This document shows, one piece after another, positions 10,250 to 19,327 of a stretch of 41,472 bases of DNA. Within the stretch, counting starts at the first letter, position 1; every line of letters begins with the position of its first letter. Below the pieces are notes generated by a model that searched no databases, was not told the origin of the DNA, and was given only the letters and a program-made list of their open reading frames with translations. The stretch is taken from assembly GCA_019677205.1 (NCBI GenBank), contig JAAMXY010000874.1, forward strand, positions 1 to 41,472, read 5' to 3'. The stretch comes from Pinguiococcus pyrenoidosus (taxonomy: Eukaryota > Sar > Pinguiophyceae > Pinguiochrysidales > Pinguiochrysidaceae). The position numbers were made by a program, and so were the translations under genes.

Positions 10250-11884
10250 GGGGGCGGTTTGGGGTCAAAAGATCACGAAAACAAACCCGCAGTTCAAAAG
10301 AGAAGCTCCCTGGCCTCTGCCGCACAGGTTTGAGAGGGCCGCGAACGAGATATCTGAGCAGGATCTCGGCAGAATTCGCAGCACTCGACAAGCGAAAGAG
10401 AAGAAAAGGGCGTGGAAATCCTCTCAGAATTTGGTTCAAACACACTTTCACAACTTTCTCATCAGCGCTTTCCCAGTGCTTCTCATACGACAAGGTCATA
10501 AACGCAGTCTTCGACGGTTCGTCAGCGTAACACGCGCTGTGAGCGGCGTTTGTACCTGCTCTACGTGCTTAACAAGTTGGCGGCGTTCTGAACCGAGCAG
10601 GGCGTAGACATGAACCGAAGTCATCTGTCACATGCCTCACTTGAACATGGCCAGGCCAGCCCGCATTGTACAGCGGTCACCATGCAACAACCGCGCGCGC
10701 ACTCGAGGGGTACATCTCACAGATCTGCACATGTAACGTAAACCGAAAACCACGAACAACCTCCGGACGTTTCCTTATGATTTAGATATTGCTTCAAAAT
10801 TTGTTCAGCTTGTGACTATGGTATTACTGATAATGAGAATTTGAAAACTTTAGATATAGCTGATTTGGATTTCCAGCAAGACCGCAACCGTTAGCTACTG
10901 TTCGACCCACCTTACTGTGCCATAATACATCAAAATACCATTCTTTACTCTTTTGCGCGGTTCAATCAAAACATGAATACCTGCAGACGCCTTCAATAAT
11001 TCTTATAGATTCGTCGTCCGCTTCCTTCCAACTTGGGCAAGTCCGGTCACTGCATCACGTCACGAACGCGGATACCAAGGCGTTGCGCTTCAGGATTTTC
11101 CCCTCCACCTTTGCAAGAATGCAGAACTCCTACCACCCAGACGAGCATTTTTCCCCAGAAGACGTGCAGGCAGCGACGCAGGCCGCTCCGTAAGAGAAAG
11201 CAACTTGAACACGGATGTGGCTGGAGCGACGCACGGCTGCCTGCGGATCTGCGTCTGCCGACGTCTCCCGCATGGCGCTGCGACTGCACAAGCAGCCAGT
11301 TGGCATGTACTCCAGGTGAACTGCTGATAAGGAGCGAACGCCCATGCCGGAGAGGGAAGCGAATGCGTTCTTCCGAACCATCGCGTACCGCGTCCACGCA
11401 CAAACGAGCTCCGCTACCGCGTAAGCTGCTCCGTATTTTTCCGCGATGCTCGCAATAGCCACGCTCCGATGTGACGAACACTAGGGGTGAGATTCAGGCA
11501 GTCGCTGAAAATCACTTTTATTGATGTCTCTCCTGACCACTAGTCCGGGTACTACTCCTAGGTACCTATCTATTGCTAAGTACTACTGCAGCAGAATTTC
11601 TAATTTTAAAAGACACTAGGAACGATCCACATTTCCTGAGTTTCAGGAGAAATCCACCGTGCTCACGCCTCTTTACCAAGATCGATATTGTGCACCAGGT
11701 TTCTCAGCCTTCCAAAATGCGAAACAGCCAATCCCATGCGAGAACCGGAGTTGCACTTCGTGACTACTCTAAAGGACAGCTTCAGAGCGAAACGATCGCG
11801 CGAAGAATGAAGAGCCGCCACAGCGCTTGATTCTTTCCGCCGTAAACGTTGTTTGAAGTTTAGTTTTTTTTCATCAGGGATCAG
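10250..11884. other. Unresolved 1.6 kb stretch with weak coding signs
   Basis: No gene can be fixed here. Between about 10,770 and 10,990 the base composition drops to AT-rich, unlike its surroundings. On the plus strand 11110-11189 reads as a protein-like piece (NSYHPDEHFSPEDVQAATQ) ending at a gtaaga donor. A second piece at about 11215-11431 is open except for one in-frame TGA after PVGMYSR, continuing to a TAA after TSSATA. On the minus strand 11130-11462 is open for 110 codons over the same bases. The 11885 gene's promoter must also lie here. A decayed gene, a gene with sequence errors, or chance are all possible. Confidence 0.3.
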
Positions 11885-13335
11885 ATGAAGGCCTTGGGCG
11901 TGCTGCTGGCTTGTCTGGTGTGCGTGCGGGCGCACTACTCCAATGGCTACTCGGGCCCCATCAGGGTAAAGAATGGATTCGCGAGCGATTCGACGCCGCT
12001 GCTTCTCTGTTTTCAACGGTGGAACAGCCGGATATTCTCGAGCATCGGAATAAGTAGAGCTCTGGAACGATGTGCGTTCCTTTGCGGAGTATGAGGAAGT
12101 TGGGAGAGGCGTCAATCATGGATTTCAGGCCGTTTGAATCGCCGTGAAAAGCTGTGAAGAACACAAAAAGACACCGAAAACACCAAGACACCGCGAAAAG
12201 AAGCCACCCATCGTCATGTTCCGATGACGCTGTAAGAGCCGTCTAAGCTCAATCTCACGCACTTTCTCATACTTGATGAAAACAGGGTGTCAATGCCATG
12301 CCGGAGGACGAAAGGCTCAAGGCGTATGAAGCCAATGGGCACAGCTGGCCTCCGGCGGAGACCTTCAAGAGCTGGCCGCCGGTTCCCAACGGGCCGGAGA
12401 CGGAGGCGTACGCCAAGAGCCGTGACGCGATCGAGGCGTGGATCCGCCGGCTCGACGACTCGCAGCGGAAGTGGTCCGAGTGGACGACGCTGGTGCAGTC
12501 GCGGATCATGCCGTCCTTCACGGAGGTGGGCTTCAGAAAGACGCGCGCTCCGGACGACGTGTTCCAGCGCTTGAACGACAGCTACTACAAGGGCCTGGAG
12601 GCGCTTCAGAAGGTCGAGGACGACAAGTCGCGCAACAAAGAGCTGCTTCGCGGCGTGTCCCCGGAGAACGCTCCGTGGTTCATCCGTCAGCAGCGGCTCA
12701 ACGATCAGGTCATGAGCGAGTGCAAGCCGCTTCTGGAGGAATGGAGCGGAGTGGACCTTGTTGAGGGCCAGGCGTACGGGGTGAGGGCCTACCGGAATGG
12801 CTCCACGCTCATCAACCATGTGGACCGGTCGGAGACGCACGTGATCAGCTTCATTCTGCACATTGCGTCGGACGTGGACGAGCCGTGGCCCATCCAGATC
12901 GAGGACCACGACGGCAACGTCCACAGCGTGCCTCTCACCCCTGGCGACATGCTGTACTACGAGTCCTCCAAGCAGTACCACGCCCGCTTCTCGCCCATGA
13001 AGGGGCGACACTACGGATCGGTCTTCGTCCACTACTACCCGACGGCGGCGTGGAACTGGACCAACATGGACATGACCACGGCGGTGCCGATGGACTGGAC
13101 CCTTCCCCCTGAGAGGGTGCGGGATCCTGCTCGACGAGCTGCGCTGCTGGCGGCGCCCGAGCCGCCCATGATCCACTGGTACAATGCCTACTGGCTGCAG
13201 AAGGGATGGAACTTAGACGATGCCCCACCCTACCCCGTGAACCTTGACAAGCCGGTTCAGAACATCTGCGACATCCCAGGGATGTGCGGCAACGCGACAG
13301 CAGTCGCCGCCACCGGTGGCACAGAGGAGTTGTGA
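11885..13335 (+). CDS. Secretory 2OG-Fe(II) dioxygenase, prolyl 4-hydroxylase type
   Basis: Exon 1 (11885-11965) encodes a signal peptide, MKALGVLLACLVCVRAHYS. A 320-nt intron is followed by exon 2 (12286-13335), for 376 residues in total. The catalytic part reads YGVRAYRNGSTLINHVDRSE, with the H-x-D iron ligands. LTPGDMLYYESSKQYHARFS follows with the distal His, then the KGRHYGSVFVHYYP strand that lines the 2-oxoglutarate site. This version with ESSKxxHxR and FVHYYP is frequent in haptophyte and stramenopile genomes. It is related to the P4H alpha subunit that hydroxylates prolines in wall glycoproteins and collagens. The exact substrate is not known. C-terminal Trp-rich segments (WNWTNMDM, MIHWYNAYWLQKGW) and a CDIPGMCGN pair of Cys suggest a small disulfide-bonded extra module. 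It should act in the ER or Golgi lumen. Confidence 0.88.
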
Positions 13336-13445
13336 CCAGAATAGACCAGGGTTTGCAGTTTGATGACCATCAATCAGATGCAGCTGCAAACGACGCTGCG
13401 CCTGCTTCCTCACGAACATTGCCCAATCCCTTCACGCGATGCGCA

Positions 13446-14042
13446 TCACGACTCCAAGCCTGACAGCATCTCGATGATCGCGGCGAGGGCGGCCTTGGCC
13501 TCCAGCACGCTCTTCCTGCTCTTCCCAATGAACTGCGCCGCGTTGAGCTGTCCGCCGCCGCTGTAGCTGGCAAAGTTGGCGCTGTAGCTCATGTTCTCCA
13601 CGTCCGTGAGCGCCGCAAAGAACGTCTCGGTCTTGGAGAGGTATTCATCTATGTCCAGGTCATCCGGCAGGTCATCCGCCCGCTGCACCGCCTGCAACGC
13701 CAGGCGGATCTTGGCCAGCGGGCTCTTGGAGCCAACAGTGCCTATGTAGCGCCGGATCTCGTCTCCGTCTTCTTTCTTGGTGATGTCTTCCCAGTTGTCT
13801 ATCAACTCGTCCAGCGTCGCGAGGCACTGGCGAAGATACGGCATGTACGACGCTGCCAACTCCGGCGCTGCGACAGCCTTCGGCGGCAAAGGCAGCCAGA
13901 GAGGTGTGGACAGCGCCACAGTTCGAAGTACTACGTCTCTCCGCGCTAACCCGAGATGAGTCATGGATATGCGGTGTCGAGGCGGTACTCGGAAAGCGCT
14001 CACGAGCGTCGCCAGAGCCAACAACCTCGGCCAAAGCTGCAT
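13446..14042 (-). CDS. Plastid thylakoid-lumen protein, possible PsbQ/Psb31-like bundle
   Basis: Single exon, 198 residues. The presequence has three parts: an ER signal (MQLWPRLLALATLVSA), Phe at the cleavage point followed by a basic transit region (FRVPPRHR), then a twin-Arg start (RRDVV) and a hydrophobic stretch ending KAVAAPEL, which would send it through the Tat path into the thylakoid lumen. The mature part is alpha-helical and includes the segment DEIRRYIGTVGSKSPLAK, followed by a GGG loop and an Ala-rich helix. Size, lumen targeting and helical content resemble PsbQ-type extrinsic photosystem II subunits such as diatom Psb31. That link is inference, not a confirmed match. The gene is convergent with the hydroxylase gene (110 bases apart). 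Confidence 0.8.
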   Translation of the reverse strand: MQLWPRLLALATLVSAFRVPPRHRISMTHLGLARRDVVLRTVALSTPLWLPLPPKAVAAPELAASYMPYLRQCLATLDELIDNWEDITKKEDGDEIRRYIGTVGSKSPLAKIRLALQAVQRADDLPDDLDIDEYLSKTETFFAALTDVENMSYSANFASYSGGGQLNAAQFIGKSRKSVLEAKAALAAIIEMLSGLES

Positions 14043-14581
14043 GTCTACGTGCGGAGTGGTTCAACTTCTTCGCGCGCGCCTTTGCTAAAGAGCTCGTAGC
14101 GGTCGGTTTACAATGTTCTTAGTCGCCAGAACACGCCCTTCGAGTCTTGGACTGTGCGTGAGACGCCACTGGGATGTTACTCCGGACAACAGCAAGGGAA
14201 GATGCTTCGGATTCGTGGCGCGAAAAAATGGCGCCGACATCGTCGTAGTCAGAGAATATCTTCTCAAATCTTCTCCGCATTCCCGTACTACTATCAGCTG
14301 ATCAAGGTTTGATACCATTTTCAAAATATATTTTAATTTATACTTTCTTATTATTATCAATTGTAATAGGCAAAATATACTTTAATATCATATATAAATA
14401 AAATTGTAAAAATCTGCTTCGTGCGCTGCGGATTTTTGGGTTCAGATGCGAAGTCTCCACTTTGCGGCGCTTTTCGTGTATACCGAGTGCCCCGTCTCTT
14501 CGGAAGAGGACTAGAGCAGCGCATTTACTATATAGCTGACGCTACCCGGCGAAAGTCGTCGACGTCGTGGAGACGCGCGCG
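14043..14581. other. Divergent intergenic region with AT-rich island
   Basis: About 540 bases between the lumen protein and the glycosidase gene, head to head. It holds both promoters and, at roughly 14305-14420, an unusually AT-rich island. No coding frame is credible. Confidence 0.55.
14305..14420. other. AT-rich island
   Basis: A block of about 115 bases made almost only of A and T (for example tataaataaaattgtaaaaa) in otherwise GC-rich DNA. It may be a nucleosome-free promoter element or a small organelle-derived insertion. The sequence alone does not decide. Confidence 0.7.
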
Positions 14582-16984
14582 ATGGTGTGGAGGATTCTGT
14601 GGCTCCTTGGGGCCTTGGCAACCAGTATCGGTGCGTTTCCACCGTGATGTGCAGCCCAAGCAACCGTCCGCCATCAGGGTAGAGTGGATGGATATGAAAT
14701 GAGCTGCCACGAGTGACCGAATCTGGGATTGAAGCGTGGGGAGGTGTTTTGGGGGAGCTCTTCTGCCTCTGTTTGATCGTTGAAAGCTCGACGGCTTGGA
14801 CTCGTCTTCAATTTTGTCGATAAAGCGCGGAGGATTTGTGCCCGAAGAAGAGTGCTTCATTCTGGAATGGGGGCGCCGATATAGCAAGAGAGTCGCCAGA
14901 GAAAGAACAACCGAGAAGAAGACCTAACGACGCTGTGCTTCGTCCCCCTTGTCTCTCCGATCTTTTCGCAGGCCAGGAAACCTGTTACCTCCAGTCCCTC
15001 CAGGAGCGATGCTTGGACCTTCTGAGTGAGAACCTGGTCGAGTCCGTCGGCTGGACAGTGCCTTCCAACAAGTCGGCCGACATCTACATGGACGCCACGA
15101 CGTCCCTGGTGGTCTCGCTGACTTGGGGCTACGCCGACGAAGAGGCGGCCTGGCGGGAGTTCGAGGCCGTCCTGGCGGGCCAGTGGACCTCCGGCCTCAT
15201 CCCTGCACAGCAGGTGCCTCTGGGGGACGACTCGAACTTCATCGAGGGGACGGTCTACGCGGGACCAGGGTTGTGGGACACGGCCGGCCTGAGCCCGGCA
15301 GGCAAGATGACTGCAGGCTTCTCCGGGCTGCCGCTGCACGGCCACGTTGCGCTTCAGCTGTACAACCTTGGACGGCAGGTACCAATGGCTCCCATGGGCT
15401 GAAGAGCTGCTGAGGCGAGAAAGTCGTTCTCCGCTGACCTCGGCGCCCGCCCATAGGATGAGGGGGCGGAAGCTAGGTTGCAGGACTCGGCCGACAAGTT
15501 GTTCAAGTACTTCAAGTTTCTCTTTGACCACCGAGCGGCTACGGCGCGCGACTTCGAAGGGCTGATCCTCTCCACCCACCCCTGGGAGCTACCAATCCCC
15601 GTGGAGAGCCCATTCATCGCCGAGGCAATGGCGCCGACCATATCCGCGATGAAGGCCGCGGGCTACAGTCCGCCAGCGGTGCCGAAGAGCGTCAAGAACG
15701 CGCCGAACTATCCGGACAACGACGACATCTACAATGCAATGCTCTTTCAGCTGGACTGCCTCGCCAGACAGGCCTATGGGGAGGTGCACGGCTGCCCTTT
15801 CGCGCTGGTGGACCCCCTCTACAATGCCGTGTTGCTTCGCAGCGTTCGAGGTGAGAAGCGTTGCGAGTCTTCCCCGCCTTGCAGTCTGTGCAGTCTGTGC
15901 AGTCTGTGCAGTCTGTGCATGCTTTGGCCTCAGGCTTACATATCTTGCTGCAGCTCTGGAGCAGATCATAGACGTTCTGGACGAGCTTCGGCTGTCGACG
16001 GGGTCAGCGGGATCCAACCGGGACGAGGTCCGGCGCTGGAGCGATTCGCTGGTGGAGGGGCTCCAGCGGCTCTTCGACTACTCGATCGGCACGTACAAGG
16101 CGTTCATCAAGACGAGTGGCGCTGACAGCTACGGCGCACTGGACACGGTGCAGTTTGCGGTGCACTATGCCACCCTGTACGGCTACGACGGGTCCGGGTG
16201 CACCGAAGCGCTGGCCGGCACCCGGGAGCTGAGCGACCTGCTCGAGAACCTCGTGTACGCTGAGAAGCCCGGGTCCTTCCAGTGTGGCGAGTACTACCTG
16301 GCCTCGGACGCTGCTTGTGACGCGTACAACGCCGTGTCGAATGCGATTCTCTGGATGCCGTCGCTGTACTTCGCACAACGCGGCCTGATCTACGTGGGGG
16401 AGACGGGAACCGCGGCGTCGATTCAAAGGCAGGGCATCGCGTCGGCGTGCCGCATAGCGCCGTGGGATAACTTCGACACGGACATGGCGCACAGTTCTAG
16501 CATCAACAGCCGGAACGACACGACCCCGAACTTTGTCCGGGTGGCCTATGCGGACAACAGCAAGTATCCAGACGAGCAAGCCGCGGACAGCTCCATGGCG
16601 GCCGCGGTTTCGTACCTCCTGACGGTGGAGGACGGTGCCAACACGCGGACTGACTCCCCTCCGATTTCGCACGAGCTCACCTTTACGCTGATGGTCATCG
16701 AGTTGGTCATCGCGTTCGGCATCGGGGTGACCTGCTTCGTGTTCTCCACGAACCTCATCCGTCGACTGCAGAAAAGCGAGAAGGAGATTCCGTTTGCGCT
16801 GGGAGAGGGCGATCCGCTCGTCGGACCACACTACTCCGACGAGCGGAAGGACAGCATGGGGGACATCCCCTTGGCAGGTAGAGAGAGCCAAGAGGAGCCG
16901 GACGTCGAGGAGTCGGAGCCCCAAGACCCTGGCGAGCTCGGGGCCATGCTGCAGACATACACGCCCTACCTGCGACTCTGGTAG
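14582..16984 (+). CDS. Type I membrane protein with GH63/MGH1-like glycosidase domain
   Basis: Four exons: 14582-14630 (signal peptide MVWRILWLLGALATSIG), 14972-15378, 15484-15850 and 15954-16984, giving 617 residues with all phases matching. The lumenal or extracellular part looks like the (alpha/alpha)6 barrel of mannosylglycerate-hydrolase-like GH63 enzymes: GLIPAQQVPLGDDSNFIEG, GFSGLPLHGHVALQLYNLGR, DFEGLILSTHPWE, and DPLYNAVLLRSVRALEQI. The HPWE box is normally followed by DNSP; here it is LPIPVESP, so activity may be altered. Near the C-terminus is one membrane span (FTLMVIELVIAFGIGVTCF), then a basic RRLQKSEKE stop and an acidic tail. The likely role is trimming or binding glycans at the cell surface or in the endomembrane system. 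The substrate is unknown. Confidence 0.65.
15882..15918. repeat. 9-bp tandem repeat in intron 3
   Basis: Four copies of cagtctgtg in the 103-nt intron 15851-15953, directly before its ttgctgcag acceptor region. It contributes pyrimidines but is probably neutral. Confidence 0.85.
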
Positions 16985-17372
16985 GCATGCCCAGCACGCA
17001 CGGCTGCGATCTTTGGGCAGCGCATGGGATGGTGTGGAACACCCGACGCTGCGAAGGTCGAGCTTTGACAAAGTGATAGAAGCCTTGCCAATAGATGCGA
17101 GCAGGCCTACACCACTAGCGACAGGCATAGACGAGATTTACGCCCGCCCGCCCGCCCGCCCGCCAGCGAAGACGGCGACTGCGACGCTGCGTAGAGGTGC
17201 AAGGCAGTGCGCCCTGCGCAGGTCGACCAAAGCCAGGAGTCCGGGAGAAGATGTGCCATAACAAGACGCTTGATGCGCAGTTGGTAACACAGGGTCGTAC
17301 AGATCCGCCCTCTGTACACATCTCGCTGTCCATCGTCGTCACCGCCAGCGGAAACGCAAGAAGAGGGGCTGT
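16985..17372. other. Convergent intergenic region with CCCG repeat
   Basis: About 390 bases between the 3' ends of the glycosidase and the small plastid gene. It holds a (CCCG)n microsatellite at 17141-17164. No coding sequence is supported. Confidence 0.55.
17141..17164. repeat. (CCCG)n microsatellite
   Basis: About six tetranucleotide units in the 3' flank of the glycosidase gene. Confidence 0.85.
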
Positions 17373-18486
17373 TTACTGCTCTCCGTACGCGCGGTCGTAG
17401 CCGTACTTCTGGCGCCACTCGTCCTTCTCCTCCTTGGAGAAACGCGCAAACTTGTAGGTGTTGTTCTTGAGGCCCTTCTTCCACTCCTCCTTGGCCTTCA
17501 GCGAGGCTTCGTTGGTTCCCGTGGCGGTGAAGCCGAGTGCCTCCCAGATGGACTCCACTTTAGGCGGCTTGAGCTCCAGAGGACCAAGCTTCAGGGTGGG
17601 GCCGATGTCTGTTCCCGTCGACCAAAACAAAAAGACGCACACAGAAAAGGCATGGACGCATTAACCAGTGGGAAAACTCGGGTTGTGCCTCGGTGCGGCT
17701 AGGCACTTCCGCTGAGAGATGCGGGGTCCACAAGAGATTTTCCTACCTGCAAGACCCTCCGACTCCTTCTCCGTGCGGTTCATGCGGTAGCGCAGGCCGT
17801 CCTTGTTGAGCAGCTTCTCGAGTTCCGCCTCGCTGAGCACCGCGGAGGAGTCCTTCCACTCCTTCTCAAAGCCGAAAAGGCCGAAATCCTCGTTGACCTG
17901 CAGATATATACCACAAACGTTAAAAGGCACATCGCAATGGCATCCGTCGTGATGGTCACAGACACACGTTTCTTCACGTCTTCGCCGCGGAAGCGTTTCT
18001 CGCATCTGCTTGACCAAAAATCTTCCGCCGCTGCCTTCATTGTCTCCGCCGTCTCATCATCCACACAACAACAACAGCAGCAGCAGCAGCACCAAAACTT
18101 CCCATTTCCATCAACAAAGATAGGGAAAGAAAGGAAAAACCAGTAGCAGGCCTCTGCCTCTGGCTCCTCATGCAATGCAGCTCCCTTCCCAGCCCCAAAA
18201 TCCTTCTTCCCAGGCTGGCTGGGCCTCTCCGCAGTGCTCCTCCCTGCCCACCAGCCCGATGGATCCTCCTCATTCCGCACACCCCGGCCTGAACCACGCG
18301 TAAAAGCGTAACACAAAGCCGCGCAAGGCGGAAAGTGGCGGCTTTCGTCGTTTGCTTCTGGATCCAAACGCTGCCCCGGGCTACAGCAGTCACCTTGACG
18401 CTGCGCGTTCTGGGCCCCATTCCGCCCGGCACCACAAAGGCGCTGGCGCCCACCAGGAGAGCCGCTAGCAGAGTGAATTTGAACAT
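17373..18486 (-). CDS. Small plastid-targeted protein of unknown function
   Basis: Three exons on the minus strand: 18394-18486, 17747-17897 and 17373-17608, giving 159 residues with consistent phases (93, 151 and 236 nt). The N-terminus MFKFTLLAALLVGASAFVVP is a signal peptide ending in the ASAF motif, followed by a short basic transit-like stretch (GPRTRSVK). That is the standard bipartite signal for a secondary red plastid. The mature region is soluble and charged: FGLFGFEKEWKDSSAVL, GPTLKLGPLELKPPKVESIW, KAKEEWKKGLKNNTYKFARF, and a Tyr-rich end. No membrane span or Tat region is seen, so a stromal or pigment-complex-associated role is possible. I do not recognise the family. Confidence 0.8.
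18065..18091. repeat. CAA/CAG microsatellite in plastid-gene intron 1
   Basis: A run of caa then cag units inside the 496-nt intron 17898-18393 of the small plastid gene. Confidence 0.85.
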
Positions 18487-19327
18487 GTTGAAAGTGCAGT
18501 GCGTTGCGCCTCCTAACGTCTCTTACACGTCTCTCTTCCTTTGCGGCCCAAAAGTTGCAGTGACGTGTGGTCTGACGAGGCCTTTCAAACATTTCAATGT
18601 CTTTCAAAAGCCGCAACTTGGACGCGGGGTCCAATGGGAACGATGGGAACGACGACGCGGACGGGATCTATAGCGGGGTGACCAGGAAGAAGTATCCTCA
18701 AATCACCAGCCCTTCAACTGCGTGGCGGCGGCTGGCCGGAGCGGTGGATCTTGGGCGGCGGCGGCGCAGGACATGAGCGCACTGTGGACTTTGCAAGGGT
18801 GCTCTTGCTTGCTTGTGCACGCGAAGAGCGAGCGAAGCGTTGCACGCCGTCGAGTCGACTGAAAGAGCGAGGGCGGTGGCTGGCGGTGTGGCTGCGTGTG
18901 GCGCGCTGCGGAAGGCAATTTCTTGGTTTGCGCCCAAGCAGCCGCCCAACAAGCAAGAACCCCCGCCCGAAGTTTCCCGCGAGCGATTGAGGCGCTCTCC
19001 TGCCTCTGTGGCGCCACCTTCCACGGGGTGTACGCAGTGATCGTTCTCTGCCTGCACAGTGAAAACGAGCAAACGCCACTCTGCGTCTCCCTTTCCCCGC
19101 TACACTCCGATCCGCACACAAACTCGATTCACACCATCGACGCTCAGTATTCTCCCCTCCTTTCCGAACACTGGTATCCAGGCCTTCGTCATCCAAAGCC
19201 AAGACAACGACTACCAAAATCCGAAATCCGAAGTCCGAAATCCGAAATCCGAAATCCGAAATCCACGAACTTCTCATTTCCTTTCCCCTTCAAAACCGGC
19301 AAACCAAGGCCAGTTTCGCGCCACAAG
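18487..19327. other. Divergent promoter region with 7-bp repeat
   Basis: About 840 bases between the small plastid gene and the Deg protease, head to head. The only distinct structure is the ccgaaat tandem repeat 65 bases before the protease ATG. Long open frames here are by-products of that repeat and of high GC. Confidence 0.55.
19214..19262. repeat. 7-bp tandem repeat ccgaaat
   Basis: About seven heptamers (five exact, two with one mismatch) in the likely 5' UTR or promoter of the Deg protease. A 7-bp period reads in all frames without stops on the minus strand, giving a false ORF. Confidence 0.85.

Noticed and set aside
12214-13176. 320-codon minus-strand ORF over the hydroxylase gene
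   Set aside because: Antisense shadow; composition is Arg/His/Leu-rich as expected from reversed GC-rich codons.
15882-15918. Possible CRISPR-like or regulatory repeat
   Set aside because: A simple 9-bp intronic tandem repeat without spacers in a eukaryotic gene.
16004-17128. 374-codon minus-strand ORF over the glycosidase gene
   Set aside because: Arg/Val/His-rich antisense shadow of exon 4; no start context, no motifs.
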